Shown one piece after another: positions 8,983-17,939 of a stretch of DNA of 64,000 nucleotides. The position numbers and the translations under genes are program-made. Source of the stretch: JBAXXL01 sp038206725 (GTDB lineage: Bacteria > Bacteroidota > Ignavibacteria > Kapaibacteriales > UBA2268). The DNA lies in NCBI GenBank assembly GCA_038206725.1, contig JBBRAO010000003.1, forward strand, positions 62,001 to 126,000. The letters run 5' to 3'. Position 1 is the first letter of the stretch; the number at the start of each line of letters is the position of its first letter. The notes beneath the pieces were generated by a model. It was not told the DNA's origin and did not search any database. It saw nothing but the letters and a program-made list of their open reading frames with translations.

Positions 8983-9864
8983 ATGGCACAAATAATTGAC
9001 GGAAAGGCGATAGCCGCCCGGATAAGAGCCGAATTAAAAGAGAAAACTCAAGTTTTATTCGATACTACCGGCGTCAGACCCGGCTTGGCTCTTTTATTAG
9101 TCGGCGAAAACTCGGCTTCTCAAATTTATGTTCGAATGAAAGGCAAAGCCTGTGAAGAAATAGGAATATACTCCATAACCGAAAGAATGTCGGAAGATGT
9201 AAGCGAAGCAGTTGTATTGAATAAAGTAAAAAGCTGGAACGAAGACCCTTCTATTCACGGTATTTTGGTTCAATTGCCATTGCCAAATCACATAGATACA
9301 AATAAAGTTATAGACGCGATTGATCCGCTGAAAGACGTTGACGGTTTCCATCCGGTTAGTGCGGGTAATTTAATGCTCGGCAAACCCGGTTTTGTTCCCT
9401 GTACGCCCTCCGGAATTATGGAATTAATTAGAAGCACCGGAATTGAAACTTACGGTAAACACGTTGTCGTTGTCGGAAGAAGCAATATCGTGGGTCGCCC
9501 TGTTGCCAATTTGCTCAGCCAAAAGAAAAAAGGTGCAAACGCGATCGTTACCCTATGCCATTCCGCGGCAAAGGATTTATCGTATTATACAAAACAGGCT
9601 GATATATTAATAGCCGCTATCGGCGTTGCGGAACTAATCAAAGGTGACGATGTGAAAGAAGGCGTTGTGGTTATAGATGTTGGAGTGAACCGTGTGGAAG
9701 ACCCTGCTTTGGAAAAAGGTTATCGCATCTGCGGTGACTGCCACTTCGAAAGCGTGGCGGCAAAAGCGTCGTTCATTACGCCCGTTCCGGGTGGTGTCGG
9801 ACCTATGACCATTGCTATGCTTATGAATAACACTTATATTTCAGCAGTCGAACACACAATTTAA
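8983..9864 (+). CDS. folD: bifunctional methylene-THF dehydrogenase / methenyl-THF cyclohydrolase
   Basis: FolD interconverts 5,10-methylene-THF, methenyl-THF and 10-formyl-THF, supplying one-carbon units for purines and initiator tRNA. The 293-residue protein has normal length. Visible are the first domain with the active-site Tyr and Lys (YVRMKGKAC), the signature VQLPLPNHID and DPLKDVDGFHP, and the Rossmann motif GRSNIVGRPVANLL. It ends with TPVPGGVGPMTIAMLM. It is preceded by a consensus promoter and followed 27 nt later by the pseudouridine synthase gene. Confidence 0.97.
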   Translation: MAQIIDGKAIAARIRAELKEKTQVLFDTTGVRPGLALLLVGENSASQIYVRMKGKACEEIGIYSITERMSEDVSEAVVLNKVKSWNEDPSIHGILVQLPLPNHIDTNKVIDAIDPLKDVDGFHPVSAGNLMLGKPGFVPCTPSGIMELIRSTGIETYGKHVVVVGRSNIVGRPVANLLSQKKKGANAIVTLCHSAAKDLSYYTKQADILIAAIGVAELIKGDDVKEGVVVIDVGVNRVEDPALEKGYRICGDCHFESVAAKASFITPVPGGVGPMTIAMLMNNTYISAVEHTI

Positions 9865-9891
9865 AGAATTATAATAATATTAAAAATTAAA

Positions 9892-10641
9892 ATGAAAGAT
9901 AATTTAGATATAATTTACGAAGACGAGAACATTGTTGTATTAAACAAACCTTCGGGTTTGCTTTCTATCCAAGATAGGTACAACGATAACATCCCGAATC
10001 TAAAAGGAATGCTTCGCAAAAAATACGGTGACATTTTCGTTGTTCATCGCTTAGATCGTGAAACCTCCGGCGCGATACTGTTCGCAAAAACCGCCGAGGC
10101 GCATAAAAGCGTTAATGACCAATTTACCGAATTCAAAACGACGAAGATATACCACGCTATAGCCGCGGGAAATTTGCCAAAAGATGAATTGCTGATTGAT
10201 ATTCCGTTGATGGTCAATCCAAACGGCAAAGGTGGGGTAGTGCCATCCGCACGTGGAAAAGAAGCATTTACAAAAGTGAAAGTATTAGAGCGGTATAAAA
10301 ATGCGACTTTGCTCGAATGTGAATTGCTCACCGGTCGTCAGCACCAAATCCGTGCTCATTTAAAAGCGATTGGCTATCCGCTTTTGGTTGATGAATTTTA
10401 CGGATCGAATTCCAATTTTATGCTCTCTACAATTAAAAAAAGATTTAATCTCCCAAAGAATGAAGACGAAAAGCCGATTATCGAGCGCGTTACCCTTCAT
10501 TCGTATAAATTAGGCATCATACACCCAACGACGAATGAAGAAATGTTCTTCATCGCGCCTTATCAAAAAGATTTTGATGTAACAATAACATTATTAAGAA
10601 AATATGCGGCATTGTCAAAGTATTCTGTCGCTGGAAGTTAG
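9892..10641 (+). CDS. RluA-family RNA pseudouridine synthase
   Basis: Converts uridine to pseudouridine in rRNA or tRNA. The catalytic-Asp motif HRLDRETSGAILFA is near residue 45, preceded by VLNKPSGLLS and followed by LLTGRQHQIRAHL. At 249 residues with no N-terminal S4 domain it fits the short RluA/TruC type. The exact target uridine cannot be read from sequence. It lies in a tight same-strand series with folD and the flavin reductase gene. Confidence 0.92.
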   Translation: MKDNLDIIYEDENIVVLNKPSGLLSIQDRYNDNIPNLKGMLRKKYGDIFVVHRLDRETSGAILFAKTAEAHKSVNDQFTEFKTTKIYHAIAAGNLPKDELLIDIPLMVNPNGKGGVVPSARGKEAFTKVKVLERYKNATLLECELLTGRQHQIRAHLKAIGYPLLVDEFYGSNSNFMLSTIKKRFNLPKNEDEKPIIERVTLHSYKLGIIHPTTNEEMFFIAPYQKDFDVTITLLRKYAALSKYSVAGS

Positions 10642-10650
10642 GATTTAAAT

Positions 10651-11223
10651 ATGAAAAAAATATCAATAGGCAGTAAGCCATTAATAATGCCGACCCCGCT
10701 TATGGTAGTCGGTTCGTATGATAGTAATGGAAAGCCCAATATAGCAACAGCCGCTTGGGGTGGAGTAATCTCTCACGTGCCGAAGGCTTATATCGGGGTG
10801 TGTTTCCGTTCAGAAACATATACACACGATTGCATTCTTAATCGCGGTGCTTTTACGGTACATTTCCCTAATCACGAACTTCTTGCCGCTAGCGATTATG
10901 CGGGTATTTATTCAGGTCGTGATGAAAATAAAATTGAAGAGCTGGGTTTAACGGCTGTTCAATCCGATTTAGTTGACGCGCCGATTATTCTGGACTTCCC
11001 ACTGGTTTTGGAATGTAAACTATTCGATACTTTACGTATAAATAGACATACCCAGTTTATTGGCGAAGTGCAGGATGTGAAAATCAACGAGAACTGCATT
11101 GACGAAGCAGGAAAAATTATCCTTAGTCAGCTTAATCCTGTAGTTTACGCTACAAATTGTGGCGCATATTACGGATTGGGTGATGTTTTGGGGATAGGAT
11201 ATCAAATTGGAAAGAAAAAATAA
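10651..11223 (+). CDS. flavin reductase-like (FMN-binding split barrel) protein
   Basis: A 190-residue member of the DIM6/NTAB flavin reductase family. The N-terminal IMPTPLMVVGSYDSNGKPN and NIATAAWGG, and the middle GVCFRSETYTHDCILNRGAF, match the FMN-binding split barrel. Such proteins bind FMN and reduce it with NAD(P)H or act as small flavoenzymes; a specific substrate is not evident. It starts 9 nt after the pseudouridine synthase stop and is followed closely by yifB. Confidence 0.85.
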   Translation: MKKISIGSKPLIMPTPLMVVGSYDSNGKPNIATAAWGGVISHVPKAYIGVCFRSETYTHDCILNRGAFTVHFPNHELLAASDYAGIYSGRDENKIEELGLTAVQSDLVDAPIILDFPLVLECKLFDTLRINRHTQFIGEVQDVKINENCIDEAGKIILSQLNPVVYATNCGAYYGLGDVLGIGYQIGKKK

Positions 11224-11238
11224 CTAATATAAAATTAT

Positions 11239-12771
11239 ATGTATTCACACATAAACTCAGCCGCGGTATTCGGTATAAACGCATTTACTGTTGAAATAGA
11301 AACTCATATAGATAATGCACTTCCCGCTTTTACGATTGTGGGATTACCCGATTCAGCCGTCAAGGAATCAAGGGAACGTGTAACAGCCGCTATAAAGAAC
11401 TCCGACTTTATCTTCCCCAGCAAGAAAATCACAATAAATTTAGCACCTGCGGACATACGCAAGGAAGGAAGCGCATTCGATCTGCCGATAGCCATCGGAA
11501 TTTTAACAGCTCTCGAAATGATGAAACAGGAAGACCTTGAAGGCATTGTCGCTTTGGGCGAATTATCGCTCGAAGGTACATTAAGACCTATTCACGGTGT
11601 ATTGCCTATTGCTATCTCCGCCCAACAAAAAGGCTTTACTAAATTGCTCGTTCCTCCGCAAAACGCCGGTGAAGCGGCTTTGGTTGAAGGTATAGACGTG
11701 ATTCCTATCGAGGATTTGAAAGAGTGTTTCGAATATTTGACCGGAAATAAAACCATCGCTCCTTTTGTTGTGGATACCGAAGAGTTGTTTAAACGCGAAG
11801 AACGCAAGCATCTCATTGATTTAAACGATGTCAAAGGGCAGGAAAATGTGAAGAGAGCTTTGGAAGTTGCCGCCGCAGGTGGACATAACATTTTAATGAT
11901 TGGACCTCCCGGCTCCGGAAAAACTATGCTGGCGAAACGCATACCAACAATTTTGCCGCCTTTGAGCATTCAGGAAGCTCTCGAAACAACGAAAATACAT
12001 TCAGTTGCCGGACTTTTGGGTAAAGAGCAGGCGATTGTCAGCGTTCGACCTTTCCGCGCACCACATCATACGATATCCGATGCGGCGTTGGTAGGCGGCG
12101 GAATGAATAAAATCAGACCGGGGGAGATTTCGTTAGCGCATCACGGGGTGCTGTTCCTCGATGAACTGCCCGAATTTAAGCGCAATGCTTTGGAAGTTCT
12201 CCGTCAGCCACTCGAAGATAAAAAGATATGTATTTCCCGAACAAAATTATCGGTTGAATATCCCGCAAACTTTATGCTCGTCTGCTCGATGAATCCTTCA
12301 CCCGATGGCGGTAATCCTGAATTAGCAAATACATCCAATCAATCGCAGATTAAAAAGTATCTCGGCAAAATCTCTGGACCACTTTTGGACAGAATAGATA
12401 TCCATCTGGAAGTTCCGGCAGTCCGCTACGATGAACTGTCGTCAAAAAAACGCGGCGAAAGCTCGGAGGTAATCCGCGCACGAGTCGTGAAAGCCCGCAA
12501 TATACAAATAGAAAGATTGGCTCCCGACGGTCTTTTCAAAAATGCCGATATGTCAACAAAGCAAATTGCGAAATACTGTGAATTGGACGACGCTTGCCAA
12601 ACTATTCTAAAAATTGCAATGATGAAGTTAGGACTTTCCGCCCGCGCTTACGACCGTATTCTGAAAGTCGCCCGTACAATCGCCGATTTGGAAGGCAAAG
12701 CGAATATTGACGTCGCTCATATTTCCGAAGCAATTCAGTATAGAACGCTGGATAGGGAATATTGGGGGTAA
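11239..12771 (+). CDS. comM: YifB/ComM-family Mg-chelatase-like AAA+ ATPase
   Basis: A 510-residue three-part protein: an N-terminal Lon-substrate-like domain (residues 1-170), an Mg-chelatase AAA+ module with Walker A GPPGSGKTMLAK near residue 222 and Walker B VLFLDELPEF near 308, and a C-terminal helical lid. The family is ComM/YifB, a branch-migration helicase that extends heteroduplex during natural transformation in Vibrio and Haemophilus. It is present in many non-competent bacteria too. Full length with no lesions. Confidence 0.93.
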   Translation: MYSHINSAAVFGINAFTVEIETHIDNALPAFTIVGLPDSAVKESRERVTAAIKNSDFIFPSKKITINLAPADIRKEGSAFDLPIAIGILTALEMMKQEDLEGIVALGELSLEGTLRPIHGVLPIAISAQQKGFTKLLVPPQNAGEAALVEGIDVIPIEDLKECFEYLTGNKTIAPFVVDTEELFKREERKHLIDLNDVKGQENVKRALEVAAAGGHNILMIGPPGSGKTMLAKRIPTILPPLSIQEALETTKIHSVAGLLGKEQAIVSVRPFRAPHHTISDAALVGGGMNKIRPGEISLAHHGVLFLDELPEFKRNALEVLRQPLEDKKICISRTKLSVEYPANFMLVCSMNPSPDGGNPELANTSNQSQIKKYLGKISGPLLDRIDIHLEVPAVRYDELSSKKRGESSEVIRARVVKARNIQIERLAPDGLFKNADMSTKQIAKYCELDDACQTILKIAMMKLGLSARAYDRILKVARTIADLEGKANIDVAHISEAIQYRTLDREYWG

Positions 12772-12820
12772 TGAGTTTATAAAGTTGAAAGTTATAAAGC
12801 GAAGAAGAAAGAAAGAAATA

Positions 12821-12893
12821 GCATCCCGTTAGGGATTTGATGTTTATAGAAATAGGGTCGCGTTTCGGCCATAGAATCCCTATGTGGATGAAA
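12821..12893. repeat. palindromic intergenic repeat remnant
   Basis: ATCCCGTTAGGGAT at 12823-12836 is a perfect short palindrome, followed by TTTATAGAAATAGGG and a degenerate second half. A similar but decayed arrangement, with CCGTTAGGTAC, lies at about 56070. It looks like a dispersed REP-type repeat of a family different from the 8.2 kb units. Confidence 0.45.
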
Positions 12894-12915
12894 TATATAA
12901 ATTGGAATGTAAATT

Positions 12916-13527
12916 ATGAAAACCGGCGAAATACTAATTTATCAAAATCTTCAAGGAAACATAAAAATTGATGTTCGATTGGAAGAAGAGACTGTTTGGC
13001 TGAGTCAAACGCAAATGGCTTTGCTTTTCGGCAAAGGTAGAACCACAATTACTGAGCATATCCTAAATATATTCAAAGAAAGGGAGTTGGATGAAAGTCT
13101 GGTAAGTCGGAAATTCCGACATACCACCCGTCACGGAGCCATACCCGATAAAACTCAAGATAGCGCTACCAACTATTACAATCTTGATGTAATCATTTCG
13201 GTTGGCTACCGAGTTAAATCAAATCAGGGGACTCAATTTCGCATCTGGGCGACTCAACGACTTAAAGAAGATATAATTAAAGGCTTTTCGCTAAACGACG
13301 ATCGTTTTAAAACCGGTAATTCGATGAACTATTTTGACGAATTACAAGATCGTATCCGTGAGATTAGGCTTTCGGAACGCTTTTTCTATCAAAAGATCAA
13401 AGATATATACAAAACCAGCATAGATTATAATCCTAAAGACGAAAAAACGATAGAATTTTTTAAAATTGTTCAGAACAAATTATTATGGGCAATAAGCCAA
13501 CAAACCGCCGCGGAACCGACTGTGTAA
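12916..13527 (+). pseudogene. RhuM-family protein, C-terminally truncated
   Basis: The 203-residue frame opens with the RhuM-family start (EILIYQNLQGNIKIDVRLEE, ETVWLSQTQMALLFGKGRTT) and contains the conserved NYYNLDVIISVGYRVKSNQG and RIWATQRLKEDIIKGFSLND. RhuM proteins are normally about 330 residues; here the homology ends at KLLWAISQQTAAE and a stop follows after PTV. The function of RhuM is unclear; it is common in genomic islands next to restriction or toxin genes. The intact N-terminal part could still be made. It heads a cluster of broken accessory genes. Confidence 0.7.
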
Positions 13528-13605
13528 AAACAATGATTCCTTTGAACAGACAAGAATGTTAGTTCTACTAAGTAACATAATGCCATTTATAAAAGTGAAA
13601 TTATT

Positions 13606-13953
13606 ATGAAAGAAATTACCATTAATGTATTTAACACCGTAGGCAATTCATTTTGTATTGATGCTGATGATGGAAACAAAGTTTACAATCTAATAAAAAC
13701 TGCTCTTCTCAATGAAAAACAAGTGGTTATTGATTTTCAAAACGTCGAGATAGTTACTTCAGCATTCTTAAATACTGCAACTGGGCAAGTATATCGTGAT
13801 TTTGATGAGACAAAAATCAAAGCTCTGCTATCAGTTCAAAACTTGTCTCCGGAAGACACAGCCTTATTAAAACGTGTAAATGATACTGCGAAATTATATC
13901 ATAAAGATCCCGAGCGTTTAGAAAAATCAATTAAAGAAATTCTCGGAGAATGA
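13606..13953 (+). CDS. STAS-like (DUF4325) protein
   Basis: A 115-residue STAS-like domain protein: NVFNTVGNSFCIDADDGNKV, a central strand VVIDFQNVEIVTSAFLNTA (an anti-sigma-antagonist-like loop), then a charged helical tail ending EKSIKEILGE. In many bacteria a close relative lies directly before a PIN-domain gene; here the two are separated by two bases, and the PIN partner is broken. The pair has the layout of a toxin-antitoxin operon, with this as the presumed partner or regulator. This protein looks intact. Confidence 0.8.
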   Translation: MKEITINVFNTVGNSFCIDADDGNKVYNLIKTALLNEKQVVIDFQNVEIVTSAFLNTATGQVYRDFDETKIKALLSVQNLSPEDTALLKRVNDTAKLYHKDPERLEKSIKEILGE

Positions 13954-13955
13954 AG

Positions 13956-14388
13956 ATGGCAAAAAGATATAGTGAATCCGACCTCCAAAGTTTAACTGAT
14001 AGACCAATATTCTTCTTTATCTCTTTTTGCCCACCGGTACAATGGAGTGGTTAAATGTATACTCCAAAATTTGTCAGATCACTTATTTCGAGTGCCAACA
14101 AACTGTTTGTCAATTTTACCGTTATTTCGGAAGTTGTCAACAAAGCGATTAAAACAGAATACGACAAGCATTGTCAGATTAATAATATTCCAAAAGAGAA
14201 TTTAAAATATAAGGATTTTCGAAATAGGATATTGAAAACTTTTTAACGATAGACGGTTTATATTTTAATGATAAAGCAATTTATCTATTTACAAGGAAAA
14301 CAATTTCATACTTCAGACCAATGACAGCGATTTTGTTTCTGCGGATGTAGATATACTGACAAACAATAGAAAATTATTAAAAAGTTGA
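13956..14388 (+). pseudogene. PIN-domain (VapC-like) gene, multiply frameshifted
   Basis: Pieces of one PIN protein occur in order but in different frames: KRYSESDLQSLTDRPIFF (13962-14015), LFLPTGTMEWLNVYS (about 14023-14070), FVRSLISSANKLFVNFTVIS (about 14064-14123) continuing to LKYKDFRN, then FNDKAI (about 14265) and NDSDFVSADVDILTNNRKLL, ending at TGA 14386-14388. The segment that should follow PIFF, carrying the first catalytic Asp (family DANVLIY), is deleted. At least three frame changes plus that deletion make it non-functional. It was the second gene of the STAS-PIN pair. Confidence 0.78.
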
Positions 14389-14535
14389 TTTGAAAATGAA
14401 AAGAACATAAAATTGTAATGTAAATATGTTTAGAATTGTATTGATTCTGGTACTCTGCCGCGCAAAATGACATCTCACTTTCTATAAACATCTTATCCAT
14501 AAATGGATTGAAGAAGCTTTCTTCTCATTCAAAAT
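14389..14535. repeat. intergenic stretch with dispersed repeat
   Basis: No gene seen. Bases 14478-14530, which include ATAAACATCTTATCCATAAA and TGGATTGAAGA, recur in reverse orientation at 55993-56048 with a few differences. Bases from 14528 contain a TTCAAAATTCAAAATTG direct repeat that also occurs near 59610. Confidence 0.55.
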
Positions 14536-15237
14536 TCAAAATTGTTTTCTGGATCCTTCACTTTGCTGCGGTTCAACTTCTTTCCAATAACCATTGACAA
14601 TTGTTCTGTATTCTTTCAGTATATCAATCAGTTCCATAAGAATCATAGCTGTAGCACCCCACAATTGATATCCCTTGCCGCCTTCCCAATATGGGAAAAT
14701 GATTTCTTTTTCAAAGAAGGTTTTGGTCATCGATTTGAGTTCCATATTATAAGCTAAATCATAAAGGTTCACAAAAAATATATCTTCCGCTTCGTGCTTG
14801 TCGGGTGCAAGTCCTCTGAATTGGTCAACAAATACAATTTCCGGGCTGACAATGAATTTTGTTGGTTCTATGTATAAATCGCTAAGTTTACCAGCGTATT
14901 TAAAATCGTCAGAAACGAAATTTATCTCTTCAAAAGACTCACGCAATGCTGTTTCGATTGAGCTTTCGGTATTTTCCGATTTTCCACCCGGCAAACTAAT
15001 TTGGTTAGTGTGATGATTGCCTTCGCCGGAGCGGACTACTAATGGGAAATTTAATTTTTTATCGAGGGCTATTAAAACGGAAGCTTTTATGGGCGAAGCT
15101 GTCGGAAAAAGTGTCCGGTAATCCACATCATTCAGCTTGGGCATTAACTTTCGATGCGATAGAGCACCCGGAAGTTCACCGAGCAGTCTATCGCATAAAA
15201 AGTTGTAAAATTTGTTTGAATCTATAAGTTTGTTCAT
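14536..15237 (-). CDS. NUDIX hydrolase, CoA pyrophosphatase type
   Basis: A 233-residue NUDIX protein. The NUDIX box GGKSENTESSIETALRESFE continues EINFV, fitting GX5EX7REUXEE with Asn in place of the late Gly. Upstream is the CoA-pyrophosphatase signature region (GEGNHHTNQISLPGG). It likely hydrolyses CoA or a related nucleotide diphosphate. It is followed 16 nt upstream by the ABC-2 permease gene on the same strand; no functional link is apparent. Confidence 0.85.
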   Translation of the reverse strand: MNKLIDSNKFYNFLCDRLLGELPGALSHRKLMPKLNDVDYRTLFPTASPIKASVLIALDKKLNFPLVVRSGEGNHHTNQISLPGGKSENTESSIETALRESFEEINFVSDDFKYAGKLSDLYIEPTKFIVSPEIVFVDQFRGLAPDKHEAEDIFFVNLYDLAYNMELKSMTKTFFEKEIIFPYWEGGKGYQLWGATAMILMELIDILKEYRTIVNGYWKEVEPQQSEGSRKQF

Positions 15238-15253
15238 AGTCGAATATCTATAA

Positions 15254-16537
15254 TTAAGCGGCTTTGAACCAGCGAACTAAATCTTTCCAGTTTGGTTTAG
15301 TGCCATATTTCAAGATACCTACCTTGAAAATTTTACCTGCAAACCAAGTGCAAACAATAAAGGTACCTATTGAAAGTAAGATAGTTCCGGACATTTGCCA
15401 AAATGGAACCGATGTAACAATCATTCTCACAGGCATCAGCACCGGTGAGAAGAACGGTATCATAGAAAGAACAACCGAAATCATACTGTCCGGGTCAGCG
15501 ATGATTGTTCCGATTGTAAGAATCGGAATCACCAGCGGAATAGTTACCACAAGCGAAAATTGTTGAGCGTCCTGTTCTTGATCCACCATCGAGCCCACAG
15601 CGGCATAAATCGTAGAATAAATGAAATACCCTGCTAAGAAGAAAAAGATGAAGCCAACGCAATCTAAAAACGTGATTGATGTCAACTGCAAAATCCCCAT
15701 TTGAGGCGAAACCCCGGGGTTCATTGGAATATTGCCACCCATTTGGGTCATCAGCATTGGACCGACAGCTATCAATATAACAATGCCCAAGACACCCCAA
15801 ATCATCATTTGAGTAAGTCCTACCGCGCCAATTCCAATAACTTTTCCCATCATTATTTGGAATGGTTTTGCGGATGAGGCGATAATCTCGACGATACGAT
15901 TTGCTTTTTCTTCAATACAGCCCCTCATAACCATACCACCGTAAATTGCCATCATAAAATAAATGATAAAACCGATTGCATAACCGATACCAACATTAAT
16001 CATAGCAAAATCATTTTGAGTGCCTTTGCCGGTGTCGGTGGTTTTTTTGGTGCTGAGATTTACACCACTCCCCATAATTTTCGCGAGTTCAGGGTCGGAT
16101 ACGAATTTTTTTATACGTTCTTCTTTGAGCGAATTATTCAAACGGTTTTCGATATCCGCAACATAACCTATGCCGCCGCCGCCGGATGTAACTATCTCCG
16201 CTTTGCCGTCCATAAGGAAGTTTTTGCTGATAAAAATATACCCGTCAATGGATTCTGTTTTAATATCTTTGTTCAACTGGGCTAATGTATTATTAGTCGA
16301 ATAATAGCGCGATGTATCGGATTGAACAAGGATTTTGCCAAAATATGCGGATTCGTCGAGAACCGCTAATTTTTTCGATGAACTTTCCATAGAAAGCATT
16401 GTGATAACAGCGGGTAAAACAGACACCATTAATATGGCTAAAGGAGCCAATATAGTGGCTATTAAAAAGCTTTTCGAACGAACTTTTATTAAATATTCGT
16501 GTTTTATAATTGTTAAAATTTTCGAACTATTTTTCAT
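15254..16537 (-). CDS. ABC-2 family transporter permease
   Basis: A 427-residue permease of the NatB/YhaP type. One membrane helix near residue 25 (SFLIATILAPLAILMVSVLP) is followed by a ~150-residue extracytoplasmic domain, then five or six helices from about residue 180. The ENRIVEI-type motif is present as EEKANRIVEIIASSAKPFQI. Members export Na+, drugs or lipids with a separate ATPase. No ATPase gene is next to it in this window, so its partner must lie elsewhere. Confidence 0.85.
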   Translation of the reverse strand: MKNSSKILTIIKHEYLIKVRSKSFLIATILAPLAILMVSVLPAVITMLSMESSSKKLAVLDESAYFGKILVQSDTSRYYSTNNTLAQLNKDIKTESIDGYIFISKNFLMDGKAEIVTSGGGGIGYVADIENRLNNSLKEERIKKFVSDPELAKIMGSGVNLSTKKTTDTGKGTQNDFAMINVGIGYAIGFIIYFMMAIYGGMVMRGCIEEKANRIVEIIASSAKPFQIMMGKVIGIGAVGLTQMMIWGVLGIVILIAVGPMLMTQMGGNIPMNPGVSPQMGILQLTSITFLDCVGFIFFFLAGYFIYSTIYAAVGSMVDQEQDAQQFSLVVTIPLVIPILTIGTIIADPDSMISVVLSMIPFFSPVLMPVRMIVTSVPFWQMSGTILLSIGTFIVCTWFAGKIFKVGILKYGTKPNWKDLVRWFKAA

Positions 16538-16623
16538 ATTATTCCTAATTTATAGATAACTAATATCAATTTTACGGATAAAACGTCGGAGTGTTGCAAA
16601 TTGAGAATCAAGATTTACTTCAA

Positions 16624-16791
16624 TCAGATTTTCTTAGAAAAATCTGAAACAATGCTTCTGCTGTTCAAATAATCTGATAACTGTATTTCAGGTTCCTTTT
16701 TTGCCTTATTAATAAGTCGTGAATCTTTTAAATCTTCAAGATGTTCAAGGAATTTACGATAAATCTGACTAAATGGTAAAAGCAATTTCAT
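16624..16791 (-). CDS. 55-residue protein overlapping a nucleotidyltransferase gene
   Basis: Starts with ATG at 16791 that overlaps the stop of the preceding nucleotidyltransferase gene in an ATGA, the layout of translationally coupled genes. The product (MKLLLPFSQIYRKFLEHLED and onward, ending VSDFSKKI) is rich in Lys, Leu and Asp. LEHLEDLKDSRLINKA loosely resembles the C-terminal helix of Phd/RelB-type antitoxins. It is much shorter than the HEPN proteins that normally pair with MNT enzymes. It could be a natural small partner or a remnant. Confidence 0.5.
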   Translation of the reverse strand: MKLLLPFSQIYRKFLEHLEDLKDSRLINKAKKEPEIQLSDYLNSRSIVSDFSKKI

Positions 16792-17117
16792 AATTCTATA
16801 CCTTCTTTTAGGACGTTGTAGGATAGACAGCCCGGTTCTTTAGATTCGGAAGAAAATATATTTTTAGTCTTGATAACCAAATCCATAACTAACAATCCGT
16901 TTTTACTCATCAAGAACCTATACAAATCATCTACTATAGCTCTTTTTTCGGAACTTTTCAAATAATCACTTACAACAATCATAAAATCATAATCGCTATC
17001 GACGGTAAAATCTTTACGCGCTCTAGAACCAAATAAATAGAACCTATCTATAACTATGTTAGGACCTTCAAGATATTCTTTTATCAAATTCACAGTTCTA
17101 TTAAAATCGTTGTTCAA
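16788..17117 (-). CDS. MNT-type minimal nucleotidyltransferase
   Basis: A 109-residue polymerase-beta-like nucleotidyltransferase: FYLFGSRARKDFTVDSDYDF carries the GSxAR motif and the paired Asp residues of the active site, with MDLVIKT giving the third acidic residue. Such proteins (MntA type) act as antitoxins that AMPylate HEPN RNases. Here no HEPN gene follows, only the overlapping 55-residue gene. No in-frame ATG exists near the start, so a TTG at 17117 is the likely initiator. Confidence 0.8.
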   Translation of the reverse strand: MNNDFNRTVNLIKEYLEGPNIVIDRFYLFGSRARKDFTVDSDYDFMIVVSDYLKSSEKRAIVDDLYRFLMSKNGLLVMDLVIKTKNIFSSESKEPGCLSYNVLKEGIEL

Positions 17118-17246
17118 AAAGTTAATCCCAACAATTTTATATTTTTAAATCAATTGCATTACAAATATAATCAAAATTCTTGTAACACAATTCCTCTCAA
17201 CAAATATGGTAATAAGTTTCCCTACTCTGTTTCAATTATTGTTAGT

Positions 17247-17275
17247 AAAAAAAAGCCCTTCTCGAAAAAAAGGGC
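17247..17275 (-). terminator. terminator of the DksA-like gene
   Basis: On the minus strand GCCCTT ... AAGGGC is followed by eight T, twelve bases after the stop codon of the DksA-like gene. Confidence 0.85.
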
Positions 17276-17287
17276 CAAATAATAAAA

Positions 17288-17830
17288 TTATCTTCTTACC
17301 GGTTCAATTTTATCAATGCCGTCATCGGGGCATTTTTGGTGAATTTTATATGATGCAGAAAGAGTGGTTATAGGAACTGCCAATAAACGTTGTTTTGCGA
17401 TTAAGCAACCGCATACGCGGCAAATACCGTAATTTTTCTCTTTAATGCGTATTAAAGCATCGTCCAATTTTTTTATATATTCGTTTAGGCGTTGGACCTG
17501 AGCATAAGTTTTTTCTTTTTCCTGTGCTTCGGAACCCTGCTCTGCCATATGCATAGAGAACATCATTGTTTCTTCGACGAAATCAATATTTTGAATGTCG
17601 TCTAAACGTTCTTTAAGCATACGAAGCTCTTCGTGAGTTTCGGCTTTTGCTTTAACGATAACGTCATAAAACATCTTCAATTCCTCATCCGAGTAACGTA
17701 CGTTAGGATTTGGTGCTTGAATAATTTCTTCAACTTGCATTTCTTCGGCTAACTTTTTTGGTCTGCCGCGTTTTTTTGCCTGCGTATCTTCTGCAGTTTC
17801 AATTTCAATTATATCATTAGTAAGTGGCAT
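17288..17830 (-). CDS. TraR/DksA-family transcriptional regulator
   Basis: A 180-residue DksA/TraR relative. It has an AT-hook-like start (AKKRGRPKK near residue 17), a long coiled-coil (residues 55-125) and a C-terminal finger region, YGICRVCGCLIAKQRL. The first CxxC is present, but in the second half the usual Cys pair is replaced (TTLSASYKIHQKC), so the zinc site is altered or lost. DksA binds RNA polymerase through its secondary channel and mediates ppGpp effects. ATG 17830 follows GGGAGG. A TTG-N20-TATATTTG promoter lies upstream, at about 17874-17904. Confidence 0.85.
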   Translation of the reverse strand: MPLTNDIIEIETAEDTQAKKRGRPKKLAEEMQVEEIIQAPNPNVRYSDEELKMFYDVIVKAKAETHEELRMLKERLDDIQNIDFVEETMMFSMHMAEQGSEAQEKEKTYAQVQRLNEYIKKLDDALIRIKEKNYGICRVCGCLIAKQRLLAVPITTLSASYKIHQKCPDDGIDKIEPVRR

Positions 17831-17939
17831 AATGCCTCCCGAATTTATATTTATTTCATAATCTTCAAAATCAAGTTTGCAAATATATGAACATTACTCT
17901 GTTCGTGCAAATAATAAAAAACTAATTTACTAAAAATTA

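Noticed and set aside
16569..16787. Expected HEPN toxin gene next to the MNT nucleotidyltransferase
   Set aside because: Only the 55-residue frame is found here; no longer frame with an RX4-6H active site is present.
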